A stretch of DNA of 6,628 nt, taken from DAISIL01 sp036822015 (GTDB lineage Bacteria; Bacteroidota; Bacteroidia; Cytophagales; Bernardetiaceae). Positions 1 to 6,583 of the stretch are shown here, one piece after another. Location of the stretch: positions 1 through 6,628 of the forward strand of contig DAISIL010000104.1 of assembly GCA_036822015.1 (NCBI GenBank), in the 5' to 3' direction. Below the pieces are notes generated by a model. It made no database searches. It had not been told where the DNA came from and worked only from the letters and a program-made list of their open reading frames with translations. Numbering within the stretch: position 1 is the stretch's first letter; every line of letters begins with the position of its first letter. The position numbers were made by a program, and so were the translations under genes.

Positions 1-127
1 TACTCGAGATGGTAAGTGTTACACCACCAGTGTTTTCAAGCATGTAGGTGATCGTGCTGCTTGTGCCGGTGGCTACGGTGCCAAAACTCGTTGGGGAGGC
101 ACTGAAGGCGATTTCTTGCACAGCTAC
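1..127 (-). other. Start of an Ig-like HYDIN/choice-of-anchor-D-like domain (partial)
   Basis: Residues 1174-1215 read AVQEIAFSASPTSFGTVATG and then STITYMLENTGGVTLTIS before the window ends. The pattern P.S.FGTV..G....T..L.NTG...L.IS matches the opening of ASH/HYDIN-like and choice-of-anchor-D Ig-fold domains common near the C-termini of Bacteroidota surface proteins. Only about 42 residues are visible, so the exact family is uncertain. Confidence 0.6.
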
Positions 128-3100
128 CCCACCCTCTAAGGCACCCAAGTCCACGATAAGGTTTTGTACGCGAAGGTTACCCGCTAGATCGGTGGTAATG
201 ACACCATCGAAAAAGACATACTCAAAACTATCTCCATCTCCATCCAAATCAAAGACATCTTGTGGGTCTATACCATTATCCACGGCAGGAGAACCCGAAA
301 TCAAACGCAAGTCATTGTTATCGGCATCCAGGAAAGGCGTAAGACTTGCCGTAACTTCAAGCACCGGTGAAGGCGTGAACGGAGTAGAATAAGCGTTGGC
401 TGTCGTATTGCTGATCCCTCCTGCCAACAAAACAGCCACAAAGGTAGGATCAGCCGTTCCGCCATCATTGAAATTATACACCTGCGTTCCTGTACTGCCT
501 GCGGTGTTGCCCCAAAAGATTGTATTTTCGATGATCGGGCTAGATACAGATCCCGGCGATGCCCCCCCGACATTATAAACGGCCCCACCATTATTGGTAG
601 CGTGGTTTTGGGAAAAAGAGCAGTTAAGGAAATAGGGAGAGGATTCGCCTCCGTTGCCGTTATTGTACACAGCACCTCCGTTACCGCCTGTGTTTTGAGA
701 AAAAATACAGTTGATAAACAAAGGGTTCGCAGGGGTGTTCTGCCCAAAATTAAAAACCGCTCCACCTTGTCCTGTGCTTCGGTTTTGGATAAACTGACTG
801 TTGAAGAGACGCGGGTTGGTCTCTGTTCCAAAACTCCAGTTGTAAAGACCGCCGCCAATACTAGCCGAGTTTTGGAAAAAGATAATATTGCGTAAGGTTG
901 GATTAGAGACGCTGCCCCCCGTACTTTCGTTGTACCAAGCCCCACCGTCGGCATCGCCTGGGCGGGCCCCGTTGGCGTTGCCCCCCGTAATCGTAAAGCC
1001 ATCAATGATCGTAGCAGCACTAACATTGTAGGTGAACACGACGTGATAACTGTTCTCGCCATTATTGCTAGCCGCAGCGTCGAGACTTGTCGGGTTGAGG
1101 GTAACAACATAGGGGTTATCGTCCCCGTTAAGGTCTCCGCTAAGGATGGTTTGGTGGGCCGTGAAATCACGGGCAGCGATGTCAGCAGGCGTAACGGTTC
1201 CGGTAGAAGTTGCCGGAAATCCACCATAGACTTCCACGCCATCGGGGATGCGGAAGGTCTCATAGCGCGCCGTCGTCGTGGCTGATTCACCCGAACGGAC
1301 GATGTAGCCCTGCGTCGGGGTGTAGGTGCCCGCCGCCACATAAATTTTCGGTGTAGCTGCACTTGTCGCCTCTGCTGCCGCAAGGGCATCTTGTAAGTCG
1401 CCGAAGGCATTATCCCAACTCGTGCCATCGGCAGCACCAGCAGCGGTGGTCTTGACATAAAACTCAGATGGATGAGAAACCGCAAAGACATACGCCGCGC
1501 CGGCATTGGTGGCACTATTATCCGCCTGGTTGCCGTTCACACCCGTTGCGTTGCTGTCTTCAAAAAGAGCCCCTACCACAATGGTCTCCCCCGAAATAGC
1601 CACGGAAAGGCCAAACTGGTCATCTGCTCCCGTATTTGAGGCTTTCAGGTAGGCTTGCTGCGACCAGAAAGTTCCCGAACGCACAAAGACATAAGCCGCC
1701 CCGGCATTGCTGGCACTATTATCCGCCTGGTTGCCGTTCACACCTGTTGCGTTGCTGGCTTCAAGCCAAGCCCCTACCACAATGGTCTCCCCCGAAATGG
1801 CGACGGAAAAGCCAAATTGGTCACCTGCGTCGGTATTGGAGGCTTTCAGGTAGGCTTGCTGCGCCCAGGTGGTTCCCGAACGCACAAAGACATAGGTCGC
1901 ACCGGCAGCAGAGGCACTATTATCCGCTTCGTTGCCGTTCACGCCCGTCGCGTTGCTGCCTTCTCCCCTAGCCCCTACTGCAATCGTCTCCCCCGAAATG
2001 GCAACGGAATAGCCAAACTGGTCATTGGCTCCCGTATTGGAGGCTTTCAGGTAGGCTTGCTGCGACCAGGTGGTTCCCGAACGCACAAAGACATAAGCCG
2101 CGCCGGCATCAGAGGCACTATTATCCGCTTCGTTACCATTCACGCCCGTTGCGTTGCTGTCTTCTCCCAAAGCCCCTACCACAATGGTCTCCCCCGAAAT
2201 GGCAACAGAACCGCCAAAGCGATCATCTGCCCCTGTATTGGAGGCTTTCAGGTAGGCTTGCTGCGACCAGACAGTTCCCGAACGCACAAAGACATACGCC
2301 GCACCGGCAGTAGAGGCACTATTATCCGCTTCGTTGCCATTCACGCCCGTTGCGTCGCCGTCTTCTCCAAAAGACCCTACCACAATGGTCTCCTCCGAAA
2401 TGGCAACAGAACCGCCAAAACTGTCATCGGTTCCTGTATTGGAGGCTTTCAGGTAGGCTTGCTGCGACCAGGTGGTTCCCGAGCGCACAAAGACATAGGC
2501 CGCCCCAGCACCAGAGGCAGTATTATCCGCCTGATCGCCATTTACGCCCGTCGCGTTGCTGTCTTCTCCAGAAGCCCCTACCACAATCGTCTCCCCCGAA
2601 ATGGCAACGGAACGGCCAAACTCGTCACTGGCTCCCGTATTGGAGGCTTTCAAGTAGGCTTGCTGCGACCAGGTGGTTCCCGAACGAACAAAGACATAGG
2701 CTGCACCGGCAGCAGAGGCACTATTATCCGCTTCGTTGCCATTCACGCCCGTCGCGTTGCTGTCCTCCCAACGAGCCCCTACCACAATGGTCTCCCCCGA
2801 AATGGCAACGGACCAGCCAAAATAGTCAAACGATTCCGTATTGGAGGCTTTGAGGTAGGCTTCTTGTGTCCAGGTGGGGTCTATGAGCAAGGGGTAGGTG
2901 GCACCGGCATCGGTGATGTAAAAATCGAGGGAGCCGGCGGCGTAGTGCATACTCGCTTGAAGCTGCTTACCGGTGGCATCCCATACTTTGAGTTTGTCGT
3001 AGTGGAGCGTAGTTTTGTCTTTGGTTAGGGTGAGGCGGTTGCCTTGTTGGCTTACCTCCATGTCTGTTTCCAGGGTCATGCGCAAGTGCAGCGGCGCATC

Positions 3101-3646
3101 AGGGGTACGGCCTGCTGGGGCTTCTTGCAGCGAGAACCACTGCTCTAAGCCGTCTTCTTCGTTTACCCACCACTCGCGGAGGTTCTGGTTCCATTGGTAG
3201 CTGACCTGGCTGCCTCGGGTGCTGCCTAAGTCTTCTTGTTCGAGGGACTGGGGTACGTCCAGTGGCGTAAGTTCATGGTAGCCAAGTCCTGCTAAACGCA
3301 TCGCGATTCGGTAGCTGGTTTCCTCGTGGTTGCGGGGGGTGAGTACGGTGCTGCCGTCCTTCGTGTAGGTGATCTGCAAGCCATGCGCCAGGTTAGCCGA
3401 AGCGTAGCCGCCTTCTGTGCGTGGGTAGGCTTTGTATTTGCGCATCTGGATTTGCTGCTGGATAGAAGCCCAATCATCAGCACTGACCCCGTCCGGCAGT
3501 TCTCCGGGTTGGAGTTGTTGGTTTTGGGTCTTGTGGCTGGCGAAGGAAAAAGTAGATTCCTGCCCCCAAACCAAAGCAAAACTATTCAGCAGAAAGAAAC
3601 CAAAAAAGAAAATCGTATTCCGAAGCCAATCGTAAGACTTGCGCAT
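1..3646 (-). CDS. Very large secreted FG-GAP propeller / beta-helix protein (3' end outside window)
   Basis: An uninterrupted minus-strand frame runs from the ATG at 3646 to the left edge: 1215 codons, no stop. Seen in order: signal peptide (residues 1-28); a beta-rich N-terminal domain (about 29-258) ending in YPLLIDP; seven 67-residue FG-GAP units (259-727); a right-handed beta-helix with recurring GGAVYN turns about every 30 residues (near 931, 961, 990, 1020, 1053); a choice-of-anchor-Q-like end with SGSPAVDNG (1117-1125) and DLGALEGG (1166-1173); and the start of an Ig-like domain with SFGTVATG and ENTGG (about 1177-1215). FG-GAP repeats of this type form integrin-like propellers in bacterial surface proteins. 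An adhesive or ligand-binding role at the cell surface is inferred; no catalytic motif is visible. The missing C-terminus may carry a type IX secretion sorting domain, as in related Bacteroidota proteins. The start is chosen because it directly precedes the signal peptide; no Shine-Dalgarno is visible. Domain identity is firm, biological role is not. Confidence 0.93.
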   Translation of the reverse strand, partial: MRKSYDWLRNTIFFFGFFLLNSFALVWGQESTFSFASHKTQNQQLQPGELPDGVSADDWASIQQQIQMRKYKAYPRTEGGYASANLAHGLQITYTKDGSTVLTPRNHEETSYRIAMRLAGLGYHELTPLDVPQSLEQEDLGSTRGSQVSYQWNQNLREWWVNEEDGLEQWFSLQEAPAGRTPDAPLHLRMTLETDMEVSQQGNRLTLTKDKTTLHYDKLKVWDATGKQLQASMHYAAGSLDFYITDAGATYPLLIDPTWTQEAYLKASNTESFDYFGWSVAISGETIVVGARWEDSNATGVNGNEADNSASAAGAAYVFVRSGTTWSQQAYLKASNTGASDEFGRSVAISGETIVVGASGEDSNATGVNGDQADNTASGAGAAYVFVRSGTTWSQQAYLKASNTGTDDSFGGSVAISEETIVVGSFGEDGDATGVNGNEADNSASTAGAAYVFVRSGTVWSQQAYLKASNTGADDRFGGSVAISGETIVVGALGEDSNATGVNGNEADNSASDAGAAYVFVRSGTTWSQQAYLKASNTGANDQFGYSVAISGETIAVGARGEGSNATGVNGNEADNSASAAGATYVFVRSGTTWAQQAYLKASNTDAGDQFGFSVAISGETIVVGAWLEASNATGVNGNQADNSASNAGAAYVFVRSGTFWSQQAYLKASNTGADDQFGLSVAISGETIVVGALFEDSNATGVNGNQADNSATNAGAAYVFAVSHPSEFYVKTTAAGAADGTSWDNAFGDLQDALAAAEATSAATPKIYVAAGTYTPTQGYIVRSGESATTTARYETFRIPDGVEVYGGFPATSTGTVTPADIAARDFTAHQTILSGDLNGDDNPYVVTLNPTSLDAAASNNGENSYHVVFTYNVSAATIIDGFTITGGNANGARPGDADGGAWYNESTGGSVSNPTLRNIIFFQNSASIGGGLYNWSFGTETNPRLFNSQFIQNRSTGQGGAVFNFGQNTPANPLFINCIFSQNTGGNGGAVYNNGNGGESSPYFLNCSFSQNHATNNGGAVYNVGGASPGSVSSPIIENTIFWGNTAGSTGTQVYNFNDGGTADPTFVAVLLAGGISNTTANAYSTPFTPSPVLEVTASLTPFLDADNNDLRLISGSPAVDNGIDPQDVFDLDGDGDSFEYVFFDGVITTDLAGNLRVQNLIVDLGALEGGVAVQEIAFSASPTSFGTVATGTSSTITYMLENTGGVTLTISS
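128..1465 (-). other. Right-handed beta-helix with choice-of-anchor-Q-like end
   Basis: Residues 728-1173. The opening FYVKTTAAGAADGTSWDNAF and the following IYVAAGTYTP (768-777) are typical entries to a parallel beta-helix in Bacteroidota secreted proteins. Rungs follow with hydrophobic strands such as NIIFFQN, FINCIFSQN and FLNCSFSQN, alternating with GG[AG][VL][YF]N turns. The region closes with LRLISGSPAVDNG, an acidic insert DLDGDGDSFEY that resembles a calcium-binding loop, then TTDLAGNLR and VDLGALEGG. The order SPAxDxG, then D.xG.xR, then DxGAxE is the signature I associate with choice-of-anchor Q domains. Such helices often bind or cleave polysaccharide, but no catalytic residues are recognisable, so a structural or binding role is more likely. 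Confidence 0.75.
1466..2872 (-). repeat. Seven tandem 201-bp coding repeats (FG-GAP blades)
   Basis: Seven direct repeats of exactly 201 bp (67 codons) lie head to tail. In transcription order they occupy 2872-2672, 2671-2471, 2470-2270, 2269-2069, 2068-1868, 1867-1667 and 1666-1466, each starting at a conserved Trp codon (W259, 326, 393, 460, 527, 594, 661). The shared protein pattern is WSQQAYLKASNTG, FGxSVAISGETIVVGA, an Asn/Asp-rich loop containing DSNATGVNGN, then AGAAYVFVRSGT. Two units compared by eye (second and fourth) differ at 8 of 67 residues. The pattern matches the FG-GAP repeat family (integrin alpha type). No gap or insertion occurs between units. Unit 7 diverges only at its end, where VRSGT is replaced by AVSHPS. 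Confidence 0.95.
2873..3562 (-). other. N-terminal beta-rich domain preceding the propeller
   Basis: Residues 29-258 lie between the signal peptide and the first FG-GAP unit. The segment contains LPDGVSADDWASIQQQI near its start, a Trp-rich stretch around REWWVNEEDGLEQWF, and ends LDFYITDAGATYPLLIDPTW. An N-terminal domain ending in a YPLxIDP motif just before FG-GAP repeats is a recurrent arrangement in bacterial FG-GAP proteins, from memory. The alternating hydrophobic pattern suggests a beta-sandwich. I cannot assign a function; it may cap the propeller or position it relative to the cell surface. Confidence 0.55.
3563..3646 (-). other. Sec signal peptide of the FG-GAP protein
   Basis: Residues 1-28 show a basic n-region (R2, K3, R9), a strongly hydrophobic core rich in Phe and Leu (about 11-26), and a likely cleavage site after ALVWG, before Q29. 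Cleavage just before Gln is common among Bacteroidota secreted proteins. There is no lipobox cysteine, so this is predicted to be a signal peptidase I substrate exported by Sec, not a lipoprotein. Confidence 0.85.
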
Positions 3647-3670
3647 AAACTGATGTTTATTTAACAACGT

Positions 3671-3702
3671 GCAATCTAAGTATTTATCTTTTTTTGTCAA
3701 AA
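3671..3702 (-). promoter_or_regulatory. Candidate promoter of the FG-GAP protein gene
   Basis: Read on the minus strand, TTTTG (3702-3698) is followed after 19 nt by TAGATTGC (3678-3671). This resembles the Bacteroidota arrangement of a -33 TTTG and a -7 TAnnTTTG, with 6 of 8 positions of the -7 element matching. Transcription would begin roughly 20 nt before the ATG at 3646. A TTGACA hexamer overlaps the upstream element, but no good -10 lies at sigma-70 spacing. The intervening sequence is A-rich. Visual match only. Confidence 0.35.
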
Positions 3703-3788
3703 TTAAGACAAGAAAAAGTCTGTCCGTAGGGAAAAAATAGGAGTAGGTTTTGAGGAGTCAAGCATCAAACATTGAGCCGGTCTATGGA

Positions 3789-3821
3789 CAAACCACTTTG
3801 CCTCAAAGGTTTAGTGGTTTG
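3789..3821 (-). terminator. Hairpin downstream of dnaX, possible terminator
   Basis: A perfect 9-bp inverted repeat, CAAACCACT (3789-3797) and AGTGGTTTG (3813-3821), surrounds a 15-nt loop containing a further CCT/AGG pairing. It begins 18 nt after the dnaX stop codon, as expected for a 3'-end structure. There is no U-tract after the stem on either strand, so it is not a canonical intrinsic terminator. It could stabilise the dnaX mRNA end or reduce read-through into the adhesin gene. Confidence 0.4.
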
Positions 3822-3839
3822 ATCCAAATCAAATATCGT

Positions 3840-5530
3840 CTATTCTGATCCAAAATCCAAATCAAGGCGGCGACGGAGTTCCTCCAACAAGGGATATTGC
3901 CCTGCCATAGCGTCTAGCTGCTCGTCGGGCGTGAGGCGTTTTTGGGGGATGTGCTTTTGGCGATCAAAGCGCAGGGTGAGCGCGGCGTTGGATAGCTCAC
4001 GGCGCAAGAAAGCCAACAGCCGTTCTTCGTATTTTTTCAGGATTTCCTCTTGCAAAGCAAAGCCTTGACAAACAACCGTATGACCGTCCAGAGTTGGCTT
4101 TTGTTTGAAGAAATTCTCCTCGACCACCGTTAAGTTTTGCGTGGCTACCCAGCGCGTCCAGGCTGCGGCCACCTCCTCGGGAGAGCAAGTTCTCGATGGT
4201 GCCATAGGCGTGTCCCTCGTAGGCGTGGGTAGCGGTGCCGGAGGAGGCGATGCCATGGGGCTTTGTTTGATCCGTTCTTTGATCTGCTCCGGGGTCTCGA
4301 TCTTGCGGGTCATCTTGGGGCGATGAGGCAACGGAGCGGGCTGTTTTGGATCGGATGTGCGTTGTTGGGGACTTACATCTGGCTGCTGTGCTGTTTTTTT
4401 TTTAAGTCCTCCATCGCTTGCTTGATCTGAAAAGCCGACGGAAGGGCGGCTAGTTTGAGGAGTGTGATCTCGACGTGTAGGCGTTGGTTTTTGGCATTTT
4501 TGTAGTTCATCTCGGCTTGCTGCACCAGCGATAAAGCCGACAGCAAAAACGAGGTAGTACAAGCCTTCGCCTGGGTCAAGAACCGCGCTTCGATCTCTTT
4601 GGAGACCTCCAGGAGCGGCAGCGTGCGCGGGTCTTGGCACATGAGCAAATTCCGAAAATGCTCTCCCATTCCCACCAAAAAGTTCAGTCCATCAAAACCC
4701 TTACGTAAGATTTCATCGAAAATCAACACAGCGGCTGCGGTGTCTTCGGCTTGGAATACATCCGTTAGGCGAAAATAATAATCGTAATCCAGGACGTGTA
4801 AGTTGTCGATCACCTGCTGATAGGTGATCTTTCGATCCGTGGAAAAAGTTACCATCAGATCAAATATCGAGAGGGCATCCCGCAAAGCACCATCGGCTTT
4901 CTGGGCGATCAAATGCAAGGCTGACTCCTCGGCTTCGATCTCCTCCTGGGCGGCAATAGCGGCTAGATGTTCGGTAATATCGCGTACCTGAATCCGATTA
5001 AAATCAAAAATTTGGCAGCGGGAAAGAATCGTAGGGATGATCTTGTGCTTCTCTGTCGTCGCCAAAATAAAGATGGCATAGGGTGGCGGCTCTTCCAGGG
5101 TTTTGAGGAAAGCATTAAAAGCCTGATTGGAAAGCATATGCACCTCGTCGATGATATAGACTTTGCGCGTACCGCCCTGGGGAGGGTAACGTACCTGCTC
5201 GATCAGGTTGCGGATGTCCTCGACGGAGTTGTTGGAGGCAGCATCTAGCTCTGTGATATTAAGGGAGTTGCCCTTGTTGAAGGCCAGGCAAGAGGGGCAC
5301 TGGTCGCAGGCTTCATAGTCCGGCCCGAGGTTTTGGCAGTTGATCGTTTTGGCCAAAATACGCGCACTTGTCGTTTTGCCTACGCCACGGGGGCCACAAA
5401 ACAAAAAGGCTTGTGCCAACTGGTTCGATTTGATGGCGTTTTGGAGGGTGCGCGTGATGTGCGACTGCCCCACCACCGACTCAAAAGTACCCGGACGGTA
5501 TTTGCGTGCCGAAACAACAAAATTTTTCAT
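3840..5530 (-). CDS. dnaX: DNA polymerase III subunit tau, produced by -1 frameshift
   Basis: Clamp-loader ATPase that loads the beta sliding clamp at replication forks. The zero-frame part shows the DnaX AAA+ hallmarks: Walker A GPRGVGKT (46-53), four zinc-ligand cysteines (C65, C75, C78, C81), Walker B VYIIDE (124-129), sensor ATTE (157-160), SRC with the arginine finger R171, and GALRDALS with sensor-2 R217. The clamp-loader collar domain follows (about 245-365). At the run of ten A residues (4394-4403) the reading frame must move by -1 to enter the open frame ending at the TAG at 3840. The joined product is 563 residues. Its tail has a Pro-rich linker (about 380-450) and a conserved-looking C-terminal domain from EEVAAAWTRWV to LTPDEQLDAMAGQYPLLEEL, close to the C-terminus usual for Bacteroidota DnaX as I remember it. 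The intact tail argues for selection on the shifted product. Alternatives are a homopolymer sequencing error or a recent indel. Confidence 0.9.
4369..4412 (-). promoter_or_regulatory. Predicted dnaX frameshift site (A10 slippery run with flanking elements)
   Basis: On the minus strand the order is GGAGG (4412-4408), CTT, a run of ten A (4403-4394), then CAG and the TAA stop at 4375-4373. In the zero frame the run reads TTA AAA AAA AAA, so A AAA AAA heptamers are available for tandem -1 slippage; RNA polymerase stuttering that adds one A would give the same result. GGAGG ends 7 nt before the 3'-proximal heptamer, resembling the internal Shine-Dalgarno-like stimulator of E. coli dnaX. GGACTTA (4409-4403) is complementary to TAAGTCC (4375-4369), a 7-bp potential stem that encloses most of the slippery run and includes the stop codon. 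Confidence 0.7.
4373..5530 (-). CDS. dnaX: DNA polymerase III subunit gamma-like short form (zero frame)
   Basis: The unshifted reading of the same gene ends at a TAA (4375-4373) only seven codons after the A run, giving a 385-residue protein. It keeps the whole ATPase module, the zinc site and the clamp-loader collar but lacks the Pro-rich linker and C-terminal domain. This matches the gamma subunit of Escherichia coli and Thermus, which is made by ribosomal or transcriptional slippage in dnaX. The ATG at 5530 is preferred because MKNFVVSARKYRPGTF matches the usual DnaX N-terminus. No Shine-Dalgarno lies upstream. Whether both forms are made here is inference. Confidence 0.75.
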   Translation of the reverse strand: MKNFVVSARKYRPGTFESVVGQSHITRTLQNAIKSNQLAQAFLFCGPRGVGKTTSARILAKTINCQNLGPDYEACDQCPSCLAFNKGNSLNITELDAASNNSVEDIRNLIEQVRYPPQGGTRKVYIIDEVHMLSNQAFNAFLKTLEEPPPYAIFILATTEKHKIIPTILSRCQIFDFNRIQVRDITEHLAAIAAQEEIEAEESALHLIAQKADGALRDALSIFDLMVTFSTDRKITYQQVIDNLHVLDYDYYFRLTDVFQAEDTAAAVLIFDEILRKGFDGLNFLVGMGEHFRNLLMCQDPRTLPLLEVSKEIEARFLTQAKACTTSFLLSALSLVQQAEMNYKNAKNQRLHVEITLLKLAALPSAFQIKQAMEDLKKKQHSSQM

Positions 5531-5535
5531 CTGGG

Positions 5536-5543
5536 CAAAGATA
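5536..5543 (-). promoter_or_regulatory. Candidate -7 element of dnaX
   Basis: On the minus strand TATCTTTG (5543-5536) matches the Bacteroidota -7 consensus TAnnTTTG at every fixed position. It ends 5 nt before the dnaX ATG, so a transcript from it would be leaderless or nearly so. The nearest TTTG upstream is about 24 nt away, farther than the usual 19-21 nt, which lowers confidence. Confidence 0.4.
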
Positions 5544-5552
5544 ACACAAAAC

Positions 5553-5569
5553 TGCGTTAAAAAAACGCA
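5553..5569. repeat. Short inverted repeat in the divergent intergenic region
   Basis: TGCGTT (5553-5558) and AACGCA (5564-5569) form a perfect 6-bp inverted repeat around an A5 loop. It lies midway between the divergent dnaX and MoxR-family starts, upstream of both candidate -7 elements. It could be an operator half-site pair or a chance hairpin; no regulator is identifiable. Confidence 0.3.
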
Positions 5570-5598
5570 AAGCCCCGAGGATTGGCTCCGAAAAGGGA

Positions 5599-5606
5599 TA
5601 TTTTTA
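5599..5606 (+). promoter_or_regulatory. Candidate -7 element of the MoxR-family gene
   Basis: TATTTTTA matches TAnnTTTG except for the last base and ends 4 nt before the ATG at 5611. No well-spaced TTTG is evident upstream. If real, the transcript would have essentially no 5' leader. AAGGGA just upstream (5593-5598) is too far from the ATG, at 12 nt, for an ordinary Shine-Dalgarno. Confidence 0.25.
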
Positions 5607-5610
5607 CGGC

Positions 5611-6573
<963 letters not shown>

Positions 6574-6583
6574 ACCAAAAACC

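Noticed and set aside
301..1515. Minus-strand 404-codon open frame
   Set aside because: It is an out-of-frame shadow inside the adhesin gene: low-complexity, Arg/Leu/Pro-rich, no recognisable domain. The true frame over the same bases encodes the beta-helix.
1466..2872. CRISPR array or non-coding satellite
   Set aside because: Units are 201 bp, multiples of three, contiguous without spacers, and fully open in the coding frame with FG-GAP motifs.
1466..2872. Diversity-generating retroelement variable region
   Set aside because: Variable codons are scattered within internal repeats. They do not show the adenine-substitution signature at one 3'-terminal region, and no reverse transcriptase or template repeat is in the window.
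1655..3028. Plus-strand 457-codon open frame with internal repeats (GGFQVGLLRPGGSRTHKDI-like)
   Set aside because: It is the exact antisense of the FG-GAP repeat array. Its periodicity is inherited from the 201-bp units, and the opposite strand has a signal peptide and recognised domains.
3326..3664. Plus-strand 112-codon open frame (and the overlapping 67-codon one)
   Set aside because: Antisense to the N-terminus and signal peptide of the adhesin; no motif, no plausible translation start context.
3694..3711. Small inverted repeat TTGTC / GACAA upstream of the adhesin
   Set aside because: Only 5 bp in an A/T-rich region; likely chance, although it overlaps the candidate promoter.
3820..3866. 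Near-duplicate GATCCAAATC / GATCCAAAATCCAAATC around the dnaX stop
   Set aside because: Short and A-rich; one copy lies in the coding sequence, so no function can be supported.
3840..4640. The 266-codon minus-strand frame as an independent gene starting at 4640
   Set aside because: Upstream of the A run its sequence is an Arg/Pro/Ala-rich shadow of DnaX. Only the part after the run looks like protein under selection, and it matches a DnaX C-terminus, so it is treated as the shifted tail of dnaX.
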